Assembly: GCA_017549335.1 (NCBI GenBank)
Contig: JAFYVB010000014.1
Location: 1 to 63,045 of the forward strand
Direction: 5' to 3'
DNA length: 63,045 nucleotides
Source of the DNA: Clostridia bacterium
GTDB taxonomy: Bacteria > Bacillota > Clostridia > Christensenellales > Aristaeellaceae
Position numbers and translations under genes: made by a program. The notes under the pieces are model-generated. The model searched no databases, was not told the origin of the DNA, and worked only from the letters and a program-made list of their open reading frames with translations. Below, piece after piece: positions 32,552 to 39,607 of the stretch. Numbering within the stretch: the stretch's first letter is position 1; each line of letters opens with the position of its first letter.

Positions 32552-34269
32552 AAAGATACTTCCTGCTGCTGATCCTGCTGCTTTCCCTTGCGGTCTTGAT
32601 CCCCGCAGGCGCGGAGACCTATGAGCTTGGCGATACCGCAGACGATTTCACCATCACCACAGTGGAGGGCGAGACCCTTTCGCTTTCGGGGCTGCTTTCC
32701 TCCCATAAGGCCGTGCTGATCAACTTCTGGTTCATCAACTGCTCCTGGTGCGAATACGAATTCCCCTACCTGCAGCAGGCTTACGAAAAGATGGGGAACG
32801 AAGTTGCCGTACTGGCACTTTCTCCCTATGACAGCGAAGAGGACATTCGTGCTTATCAGCAATCCATGAACCTCACTTTCCCCATGGCGCAGGATACCGC
32901 GGGGCTCAGCGAACGCTTCGGCTGCACAGGCTACCCCACCACCGTGATGATCGACCGCCACGGTGTGTACTGCTTCAGCCACAGCGGCGCCATCACCTCC
33001 GAAAGCGCTTTCCTGCGTCTGATGAAGCCCTTTGCCGCGGAGGACTATGCCTCTTCCCTGGTGGGATTTGAGATTCCGCCCGTCCAGCCCAGCGCAACCA
33101 TGCCCCCGGCAGAAAACATGGCGCTGGCGCTGAACAGCAACGGCTCTGATATTGCTTACAGCACCCTTGATGGCGCTTGGCCGTGGCTGCTTAAAGAAGA
33201 GGACGGACGCAGCTATGCCTACTCTTCCAACAGCGGAGAGGACAGCACCAGCGCCGTTCTCCATGCCTCTTTCACAGCCTCCAAGGGCGACGTGCTGGCC
33301 TTTGACTACGCCGTCAGCTCGACCGTACAAGACGATTTCTTTGCGCTTTTCATCAATGAAGAACCTGTCAAGGTCTTTTCCGGTGAGCGTGCATGGCAAA
33401 GCTACGCCTATGCCCTTGCGCAGGACGGCACGTACGAAATCGACTTTGCCTATCTGAAAAACAATGCCCTTTCGGGCGGAAACGACACAGCGTTCATCGA
33501 CAATGTGCGTCTGCTGTCGGGTCAAGAGGCTCAGGAAGCGCTGGATCTTAATCCTTCCTGGCCGCAAACCGCTCAAGGCAACGCTGCCTTTGACGTTCTG
33601 AACGAAGACGCCCGTCCCGTGGTGATCGACGATCCTTCCGGCACACTCAGCAGCTATTATCCCGGCGCCGGGTTCTATCTTGTACCCGGAACGGAGCTTG
33701 AACTGCGCGTACGCATCGGCAAAGACGTGGACGCCGAAGCCGCCTCCCTGTATTCCTTCTACGACGGCAGCCAGCAGACGCTGGACACGCTGAAAACGGA
33801 TGAAACGGGCTTTCTCGTAACCCTTCCCTCCGACAGCCTTGAAACCACGGGCTATCCCTGGTCTGCGCTGGTGGTTTATCCCTATTTCAATGATTACGAA
33901 ACGATCGCGCCGCTGTTTTGGTTTGCCTCGGAGGCGGATCTTGATTCCTTCTGTCAAAGCAGCATTGCGGAAAACGTAACGGCTGCATGGAAGTATGCCG
34001 ATGAAAAGGTAATGTACACCCTGCGTTTCACCGATGAAGCAGGCGCTCCCCTTGCGGGCGTGATCGCCAACATTTGTGACGAAAGCACCTGCATGCCGCT
34101 GGTATCGGATGAAAACGGCGTCATTTCCTTTGAAAACGTGCCCTACCCCTACGACGTCCACGTTATCCGCGTACCCGAGGGCTATGCCTTCGACCCGAGC
34201 AAACCGTACACTGCGCCCCTGCTTGGCGGCGAAATGCAATTCACTTTTCCCCAATCCAATGCGCAGTAA
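32548..34269 (+). CDS. Secreted TlpA-like thioredoxin-fold protein with C-terminal beta domains
   Basis: 573 residues. A signal peptide (KRYFLLLILLLSLAVLIPAGA) is followed by a redoxin/TlpA domain (about 25-180) with a redox pair, FINCSWC (Cys65, Cys68), and the cis-Pro loop GYPTTVMID. Residues about 200-345 look like a jelly-roll binding domain (LDGAWPWLLKEEDG...FIDNVRLLSG). Residues about 480-570 resemble a Cna-B-like wall-protein repeat (YTLRFTDEAGAPLAGVIA). No membrane anchor or sortase motif is visible at the C-terminus. Start at ATG 32548, overlapping the previous stop (ATGA), with GGAGG upstream. Confidence 0.8.
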   Translation: MKRYFLLLILLLSLAVLIPAGAETYELGDTADDFTITTVEGETLSLSGLLSSHKAVLINFWFINCSWCEYEFPYLQQAYEKMGNEVAVLALSPYDSEEDIRAYQQSMNLTFPMAQDTAGLSERFGCTGYPTTVMIDRHGVYCFSHSGAITSESAFLRLMKPFAAEDYASSLVGFEIPPVQPSATMPPAENMALALNSNGSDIAYSTLDGAWPWLLKEEDGRSYAYSSNSGEDSTSAVLHASFTASKGDVLAFDYAVSSTVQDDFFALFINEEPVKVFSGERAWQSYAYALAQDGTYEIDFAYLKNNALSGGNDTAFIDNVRLLSGQEAQEALDLNPSWPQTAQGNAAFDVLNEDARPVVIDDPSGTLSSYYPGAGFYLVPGTELELRVRIGKDVDAEAASLYSFYDGSQQTLDTLKTDETGFLVTLPSDSLETTGYPWSALVVYPYFNDYETIAPLFWFASEADLDSFCQSSIAENVTAAWKYADEKVMYTLRFTDEAGAPLAGVIANICDESTCMPLVSDENGVISFENVPYPYDVHVIRVPEGYAFDPSKPYTAPLLGGEMQFTFPQSNAQ

Positions 34270-34278
34270 GGAGAATCC

Positions 34279-35031
34279 ATGAGCGCAACGCAACAAATCC
34301 GCGGTCTGTCGCTGGGAAACGGGCATCCAAAGATCATCGTCCCCATTGCCGCTGCTACTGAAAAAGACATTCTTGCCTGCGCGCACAACATCGCAGCGCA
34401 TCCTTCTGTTGATCTTGCGGAATGGCGGGCCGATCACTGGGAGCACGGTCTTGACGGACAAAAAAGCCTTTCGCTGCTTGCATCGCTGCGCCATATTCTG
34501 CAAGACAAGCCGCTTTTGTATACCTTCCGCACCGTGCGCGAAGGCGGAATGAAAGCAATATCGGATGCAGCGTACGTCCGTTTATGCGAAAGCGCCGCAG
34601 CGTCGCGTCACGCCGATCTCATCGACGTGGAGGTCTTCTCCCCCTGCGCCGGCGAATGCATCCGCTCCGTTCATGCTCACGGCGTATCCGTTGTGGGTTC
34701 ATGGCATGATTTTGAGCAAACACCCCCGGAAGAAACGCTTGTCTCCCGTTTCAGGCATGCGCAGGCTATGGGCGCGGATGTTCTCAAAATCGCCGTCATG
34801 GCAAACAGCAAAGAGGACGCACATACGCTGCTGCGTGCTGCCCAAGGGTTCTATACCCGGGAAGCGCAGCGCCCCATGATCGCCATCGCCATGGGCAAAG
34901 AAGGCATGGAAAGCCGCATTGATCCCCGTCGCTATGCTTCCTGTATGTCCTTTGGCACGCTGGGCGCCCCATCCGCACCGGGACAGATCAACGTTGATAC
35001 GCTCCATGACCGCCTGTATGCCAAGCGGTAA
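34279..35031 (+). CDS. aroD: Type I 3-dehydroquinate dehydratase
   Basis: 250 residues. Third step of the shikimate pathway, by a Schiff-base mechanism. LAEWRADHWE opens the barrel (family E-x-R motif). VGSWHDFEQTP has the catalytic His near 143, and ADVLKIAVMA has the Schiff-base Lys near 170. The end (GAPSAPGQI) is also family-typical. The N-terminal extension MSATQQIRGLSLG is usual. AAGGAGAA precedes the ATG. No other aro genes lie nearby. Confidence 0.95.
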   Translation: MSATQQIRGLSLGNGHPKIIVPIAAATEKDILACAHNIAAHPSVDLAEWRADHWEHGLDGQKSLSLLASLRHILQDKPLLYTFRTVREGGMKAISDAAYVRLCESAAASRHADLIDVEVFSPCAGECIRSVHAHGVSVVGSWHDFEQTPPEETLVSRFRHAQAMGADVLKIAVMANSKEDAHTLLRAAQGFYTREAQRPMIAIAMGKEGMESRIDPRRYASCMSFGTLGAPSAPGQINVDTLHDRLYAKR

Positions 35032-35040
35032 ATATTCCCC

Positions 35041-35069
35041 TTGTTTTTTCTTTCAATATCTGCTATAAT
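35041..35069 (+). promoter_or_regulatory. SRP RNA promoter
   Basis: TTGTTT (35041-35046), 17-base spacer, TATAAT (35064-35069), placing the start 7-8 bases downstream, at the 5' end of the RNA. Confidence 0.8.
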
Positions 35070-35076
35070 AGCAAAG

Positions 35077-35186
35077 CTGAGGGATCGGGTCCCGTGCGAT
35101 GGCGCGGTGTGAACCTTGTCAGGTCCGGAAGGAAGCAGCAATAAGCACATGTTGTCCATGTGCCGCGGGCGCTCCCGGTTCCTCAG
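35077..35186 (+). ncRNA. ffs: Signal recognition particle RNA, small (4.5S-like) type
   Basis: The conserved domain IV sequence GGTCCGGAAGGAAGCAGC (35122-35139) sits in the apical part of one long hairpin. Its ends, CTGAGGGA... and ...TTCCTCAG, pair with each other, and a run of T follows (35187-35192). At ~110 bases it lacks the Alu domain found in the long Bacillus SRP RNA. It binds Ffh to target membrane and secreted proteins. Confidence 0.95.
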
Positions 35187-35197
35187 TTTTTTATTTG

Positions 35198-35226
35198 CAA
35201 AAAAGCTGCCTTACGGCAGCTTTTTC
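35198..35226. terminator. Bidirectional terminator
   Basis: Stem AAAAAAGCTGCC/GGCAGCTTTTT between the SRP RNA gene and the convergent ABC permease gene. Confidence 0.85.
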
Positions 35227-35243
35227 GTTGTTTTGGTTTTCCA

Positions 35244-36317
35244 TCAGGCCTGCTTTTCCTTGCGCTGCAGCAGCACGGCAGCCACCACAATAGCGCCTTT
35301 AAAGGCTTCGCGCAGGAAGGGATCAACGCCCATCAGCGTGAGCAGGTTGTTCATAACGGCAAGAGTCAGCGTACCAAGCAGCGTACCGAAAACCGATCCG
35401 CTGCCGCCGGACATAGCCGTGCCGCCGATAATGACCGATGCGATGGCGTCCATTTCATAGCCCGAACCGGCGCTGGCATAGTCCATGGAACCGATACGCG
35501 CCACCTGCACCATCGCGGCAAAGGCGACGATCACGCCCGTCAGCGCATATACGCGGCGCTTGACGCGATCCACATTGATGCCCGAAAGCTTGGCCGTACG
35601 CTCATTGGAGCCCACCGCATATACATGACGGCCAAACACGGTGTGGCGGGCGACAACATAGAGAATCACCGCCAGCAGCAGCCAGTATATGATGGGCAGC
35701 ACCATGTTGCCGCCGATCTGCAGCTTGGAGATATTTTTGAAGGCCGTGGGCAGCGCAGCGCCCTTTCTCGTCTGCATAAAGTACTGCGTAACCGAGCGGA
35801 ACATCATCATGGTGCCCAGCGTCACAATGAAGGGAGGCACGCGGCCTTTGGAGATAATGATACCGTTGAGATTGCCCAGCAGATAGCCCAGCAAAAGGCC
35901 CAGCGCAACGCCGATCACCACCGCAGGAATGCCCGTAATACCCAGGCTTGTCAGAATGCCCGCTTCCTTGGTATTGATCAGCACCATCACCATGGCGCCC
36001 ACGGCAACCAGCATGGAGCCTACGGACAGGTCAATACCGCCCGAAATGATGACGAAGGTCATGGCCAGAGCGATCATGCCCACATAGCTATTGTTCAAAA
36101 GGATGTTGCGCCAGTTGGTGATCAGCTTTTGTCCCCATGCACCAAAGGAGTCAAAATTTTTGAGTTTTACGTCAAACACAAACTCCGGAGCAAACGAAAG
36201 CGTAAACTCGATCGTCATGACCACGGTCTGCACCAGAATGAGCAGCACCAGCGCCAAACCTACGCTCAGAAGCGGCTGCGAACGCCACATTTTTTTCATC
36301 TTTGCCGCAAAATTCAT
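35244..36317 (-). CDS. Sugar-type ABC transporter permease (RbsC-like)
   Basis: 357 residues, about nine to ten membrane helices, BPD_transp_2 family. The conserved segment FVIISGGIDLSVGS near residue 90 and VYAVGSNERTAKLSGI-NVDRVKRRVYA (the loop that contacts the ATPase) are clear. It forms the channel of an importer with the two upstream genes. It starts at ATG 36317 behind GGGAGGTG, overlapping the ATPase stop by 4 bases. A terminator follows. Confidence 0.92.
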   Translation of the reverse strand: MNFAAKMKKMWRSQPLLSVGLALVLLILVQTVVMTIEFTLSFAPEFVFDVKLKNFDSFGAWGQKLITNWRNILLNNSYVGMIALAMTFVIISGGIDLSVGSMLVAVGAMVMVLINTKEAGILTSLGITGIPAVVIGVALGLLLGYLLGNLNGIIISKGRVPPFIVTLGTMMMFRSVTQYFMQTRKGAALPTAFKNISKLQIGGNMVLPIIYWLLLAVILYVVARHTVFGRHVYAVGSNERTAKLSGINVDRVKRRVYALTGVIVAFAAMVQVARIGSMDYASAGSGYEMDAIASVIIGGTAMSGGSGSVFGTLLGTLTLAVMNNLLTLMGVDPFLREAFKGAIVVAAVLLQRKEKQA

Positions 36318-37798
36318 GCCTTCACCTCCCTGCCGCCCGTTGCCAGCAGCATGATCTCGTATTCGCTCATTTCCCCGCGCTGCATAACGCCCGCGCATTT
36401 GCCGTGATACATAACGTGTGCGCGGTCGCACAGGCGCATCATTTCCTGAGATTCGCTGGAAAGGATCACCACGCCCACGCCTTCCTTGGCAAGCGAAACG
36501 ATGATATCGTAAATATCCTCTTTCGCGCCCACGTCCACGCCTTGGGTGGGATTGTCAAAGATCAGCACCTTGGGCTTGGCGGCCAGCCATTTGGAAAGAA
36601 CCACCTTTTGCTGATTGCCGCCCGAAAGGCTGGTGATCTTATGGGCCGCGCTGCTCATTTTGATGCGCAGGCGCTTGCCCATCGTGTCAAACTCGCCGCG
36701 CTGCAGCCGGGAAGAAATCACGCCCTTGCTGTACTTTTCAAGGGTCACCAGCGTTCCGTTATCCAGGATACTCATATCCTTCAGGATACCGTTTTCCTTG
36801 CGGTTGCGGGGAACGTAGCCGATGCCCAGCTTTTTTGCCGCGATGGGGGAATCGATGCGCACGGGAATTCCTTCAAGATACAATTTCCCGCCCTGCAGCT
36901 TTTCGGCGCCGAATACCGCGCTGAAAAGCTCGCTTCTGCCATCGCCGAGAAGCCCGGTAAATCCTACGATCTCGCCGCTGTGCAGCACGAAATCCACATT
37001 TTCAAAGCCGCGTCCGCAAAGCTTTTCGCCGCGCAGGATCTCTTTTCCGTGCTTTTTCCCCGTCTGCAGCTGCTCGGTGCGAACAGGATGTCCCACCATG
37101 TGATAGGCCAGCTCGTCCGCCGTGGCATTTTCAACCGATGCGCTGCGCACCACCCTGCCATCACGAAGAACGGTGTAGGCGTCGCAAATCTCAAGGATTT
37201 CCCCCAGCTTGTGCGAAATAAAAATAATGGACACGCCCTGTTTCTTCAGCGTTCGCATCAGGGAAAAGACCACTTTGATCTCCACGTCGGTCAGCGACGT
37301 GGTGGGCTCATCCATGATGATGAGCTTCGCTTCCATCATCAGGGCGCGGGCGATCTCCACAATCTGTTTATAACTGGCATCCAGCGTCTTGACCATGGTA
37401 TTGGGATCCAGAGAAACGCCCATGCGCTCAAGAAGAGCGGCACTGCGGCGGATCATTTCCTTTTTATCCACAAAGCCGGCGCGGTTTTTCAGTTCCCTGC
37501 CGATAAAGATGTTTTCGTACACCGTCAGGTCGTTGATCAGGTTCAGTTCCTGATGGATAAAGGCAATGCCCGCATCCATGGCGTCCTTAGGACGCAAAAA
37601 ACGGACGTCTTTGCCATTCAGCAGGATTTTTCCGCTGTCACAGAGCAAAACGCCGCCCAGAATATTCATCAGTGTGGATTTGCCCGCGCCGTTTTCGCCG
37701 ATCAGGGCATGGATCTCACCGGGGTTAACACAGAAATCCACATCCTGCAGCACTTTGGTTTCATCGAAGGCTTTATGGATGCCCAGCATTTTCAGCAT
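36314..37798 (-). CDS. Sugar-type ABC transporter ATPase, two cassettes (RbsA-like)
   Basis: 494 residues holding two ABC domains. The first has GENGAGKST (Walker A), DASYKQIVEIARAL (signature region) and LIIMDEPTTSLTD (Walker B). The second has the altered Walker A GLLGDGRSEL usual in this class, LSGGNQQKV and LIFDNPTQGVDVG (Asn instead of Glu). In RbsA/MglA-type ATPases the second site is typically degenerate, as here. Start at 37798 behind GGAGGG. Confidence 0.94.
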   Translation of the reverse strand: MLKMLGIHKAFDETKVLQDVDFCVNPGEIHALIGENGAGKSTLMNILGGVLLCDSGKILLNGKDVRFLRPKDAMDAGIAFIHQELNLINDLTVYENIFIGRELKNRAGFVDKKEMIRRSAALLERMGVSLDPNTMVKTLDASYKQIVEIARALMMEAKLIIMDEPTTSLTDVEIKVVFSLMRTLKKQGVSIIFISHKLGEILEICDAYTVLRDGRVVRSASVENATADELAYHMVGHPVRTEQLQTGKKHGKEILRGEKLCGRGFENVDFVLHSGEIVGFTGLLGDGRSELFSAVFGAEKLQGGKLYLEGIPVRIDSPIAAKKLGIGYVPRNRKENGILKDMSILDNGTLVTLEKYSKGVISSRLQRGEFDTMGKRLRIKMSSAAHKITSLSGGNQQKVVLSKWLAAKPKVLIFDNPTQGVDVGAKEDIYDIIVSLAKEGVGVVILSSESQEMMRLCDRAHVMYHGKCAGVMQRGEMSEYEIMLLATGGREVKA

Positions 37799-37828
37799 CA
37801 GCTGAAGCCCTCCTTCTATACATCATAA

Positions 37829-37859
37829 AAGAGGCCGTGACACACCTGCCACGGCCTCC
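37829..37859 (-). terminator. Intercistronic hairpin (attenuator/mRNA stabiliser)
   Basis: Perfect stem GAGGCCGTG/CACGGCCTC followed by TTTT on the minus strand, between the binding-protein gene and the ATPase gene. Such hairpins usually let more binding protein than transporter be made. Confidence 0.75.
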
Positions 37860-37868
37860 GCAAAGGAC

Positions 37869-38804
37869 TTAATCGTAATAGGGAGTATTCTCGTCCAGGT
37901 ACTCGGTAACGTTGTTGCGGTCAACGATGGCAGTGGGAATCACCAGCACCTGTTCAACCGTTTCGCCGTTGAGCAGCGCAACCGCCGCATTCACGGCATC
38001 CTGCACCATGATGGGGCTGTAAAGCGCGGTGCACAGCCAGATATCTTCGTTCTTCTGAATGTTCTGGAAATAAGCCTGCGCGCCGCCGCCGCCGGTCATC
38101 ACTTTGATATCCTTGCGGTTGCCATCGAGGATGGCTTCGATAGCGCCCAGAGAGGTGCTGTCATCCAGAGAGAACACGGCGTCGATGTGATCTTCCGCCG
38201 TCAGCACGTCCGCCATATCGGTCAGAGCAGCCTCGGCATTGAACTTGGTGGAATATTCCTTCACAACCAGGTCGGGAGCGATCTTCTTAACGGTATCATA
38301 GAAGCCCTGCATACGCAGCTCGCTGACGGAACCGGAGGTGGGCACGGGCAGCGCCACAACAGTGCCGGTGGTGCCGATCTGCTCCACGATGGCCTGCGCG
38401 CACAGAACGCCCATGTCATAATTGTGGCCGGTGACCTTATACAGGCCGTCCACAGCGATGTCGATATCAAAGTTTACAACGGGAATGCCCTGCTTGACAA
38501 CCTCACCGATAGGATCTTCCAGACCGGGCCACTGGGCGCAAACAACCAGCGCTTCGGCGCCCCAGGTCAGCTGATCGTCGATATTGGTGGTCATTTCTTC
38601 AATGTTGCCGGCGGTGGTGATATTGTACTGAACGCCCAGCTCCTTGCAGCGCTGCTCGGCATAATAAGCCACAGCACCTACCCAGCCGTGGGTGTTATCG
38701 GAGCAGAGAATGCCGATTTTATGGGTCTCGTTTCCGGCAAAAGCGATGCCGGTCATGCCCAGCAGCATCATAGCGGCCAAAGCCAAAGCAATGATCTTCT
38801 TCAT
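37869..38804 (-). CDS. Sugar-type ABC substrate-binding protein (Peripla_BP_4)
   Basis: 311 residues. Signal peptide KKIIALALAAMMLLGMTGIAFA, with no lipobox Cys after it. The fold matches ribose-binding-protein-like domains (IGILCSDNTHGWVGAVAYYAEQ; VNFDIDIAVDGLYKVTGHNY; FSLDDSTSLGAIEAI; MTGGGGAQAYF). Ligand is not readable; nearby genes are redox proteins, not sugar enzymes, so the ligand need not be a sugar. ATG 38804 follows AAGGAGG. It is the first gene of the importer operon. Confidence 0.9.
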   Translation of the reverse strand: MKKIIALALAAMMLLGMTGIAFAGNETHKIGILCSDNTHGWVGAVAYYAEQRCKELGVQYNITTAGNIEEMTTNIDDQLTWGAEALVVCAQWPGLEDPIGEVVKQGIPVVNFDIDIAVDGLYKVTGHNYDMGVLCAQAIVEQIGTTGTVVALPVPTSGSVSELRMQGFYDTVKKIAPDLVVKEYSTKFNAEAALTDMADVLTAEDHIDAVFSLDDSTSLGAIEAILDGNRKDIKVMTGGGGAQAYFQNIQKNEDIWLCTALYSPIMVQDAVNAAVALLNGETVEQVLVIPTAIVDRNNVTEYLDENTPYYD

Positions 38805-38856
38805 GATTATCCTCCTTGATGCCTTTTCTGCGGAAGGCGCCTGATTCATTGTTTTC

Positions 38857-38885
38857 ATTATAGCAAAGCGTCCTGTTTTTTTCAA
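38857..38885 (-). promoter_or_regulatory. Promoter of ABC importer operon
   Basis: Minus-strand TTGAAA (38880-38885), 17-base spacer, TATAAT (38857-38862). Confidence 0.7.
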
Positions 38886-38923
38886 TGCTAAATGCTGCTA
38901 AACAACTGATATAATCTGCTAAA
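38886..38923. promoter_or_regulatory. Phased TGCTAAA repeats upstream of importer promoter
   Basis: CTGCTAAA at 38916-38923 and 38895-38902 (21 bases apart) and TGCTAAA at 38886-38892 (10 further). All are in the same orientation, abutting the -35 box: the geometry of an activator site. Confidence 0.55.
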
Positions 38924-38958
38924 AAAAGCCGTCTCCGGCGATCGTTTACCGGAGACGG
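38921..38958 (-). terminator. Rho-independent terminator of tetR gene
   Basis: Minus-strand stem CCGTCTCCGG/CCGGAGACGG then CTTTTTTT. Confidence 0.85.
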
Positions 38959-38962
38959 AATG

Positions 38963-39526
38963 TTATTCCCGGGGTGCGAGCATCATGCTCAGGGCTTCCT
39001 TGGCCAGCTGCAGATCCCGGGGATCCTGCTTGATCCACGAGGAGATCAGCGAGCCGTGGATCAGCGCAAACACCGCCTGCGCAAGGCAGAGGCTCTGCTG
39101 CGGATCATAGCCGTAATCCTCCAGCCACCGGGCATAATACGCCTGCCAGCTGCTGTAAATGCGCTTGCAGGTGCAGTTCACCTGTTCATCCAGATACACC
39201 GATTCGATGGCGATCATGGAGAGCATCAGCGTGCCCAGCCGACGCTTTTCCCGGATGCCGTTACTCAGGTGATCGGCCATGTAGGCAAATGCCTCCGCCG
39301 CCGTGGCCTTTTCCCCTTTCCACGAGTCGATCCATGTGCACATCCGCCGGTAGCTGTACTCCAGCACCTCCTGAATCAGCTGGATCTTCCCTTCCGGGAA
39401 GTAGTAATAAAAGCTACCCTTGGGAATGCCGCAGCGCTTGAGCAGCTCGCTCAGGCCCAGTCCGTAATATCCTTTTTCCGCAAAAAGCTTTTCCGCTTCG
39501 GAAAGGATCAGTTCTCTCTTATCCAT
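38963..39526 (-). CDS. TetR-family regulator, NemR-like; apparently leaderless
   Basis: 187 residues. Helix-turn-helix GLGLSELLKRCGIPKGSFYYYF is close to my memory of E. coli NemR (GMGLSELLK...VPKGSFYHYF), an electrophile/HOCl sensor that controls an FMN reductase. Cysteines in the sensor part (RRMCTW, VNCTCKR) could be reactive. The -10 box ends 6 bases before the ATG and there is no ribosome site, so the mRNA probably starts at the ATG. It sits between an importer operon and two exported flavoproteins and is a good candidate to control them. Confidence 0.87.
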   Translation of the reverse strand: MDKRELILSEAEKLFAEKGYYGLGLSELLKRCGIPKGSFYYYFPEGKIQLIQEVLEYSYRRMCTWIDSWKGEKATAAEAFAYMADHLSNGIREKRRLGTLMLSMIAIESVYLDEQVNCTCKRIYSSWQAYYARWLEDYGYDPQQSLCLAQAVFALIHGSLISSWIKQDPRDLQLAKEALSMMLAPRE

Positions 39527-39532
39527 GGGTGT

Positions 39533-39561
39533 ATTGTAGTATAAAATACAATTTTCGTCAA
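39533..39561 (-). promoter_or_regulatory. tetR promoter with overlapping palindrome
   Basis: Minus-strand TTGACG (39556-39561), 17-base spacer, TACAAT (39533-39538). The palindrome ATTGTAGTATAAAATACAAT (39533-39552, 8 of 10 pairs) covers the -10 and most of the spacer, as for an autorepressor site. Confidence 0.65.
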
Positions 39562-39563
39562 TG

Positions 39564-39592
39564 AAAAACCGGGGTATCCGAAGATACCCCGG
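39564..39592 (-). terminator. Rho-independent terminator
   Basis: Minus-strand stem CCGGGGTATC/GATACCCCGG then TTTTT, after the flavoprotein gene. Confidence 0.88.
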
Positions 39593-39607
39593 CGAAAAAC
39601 CATGGGA

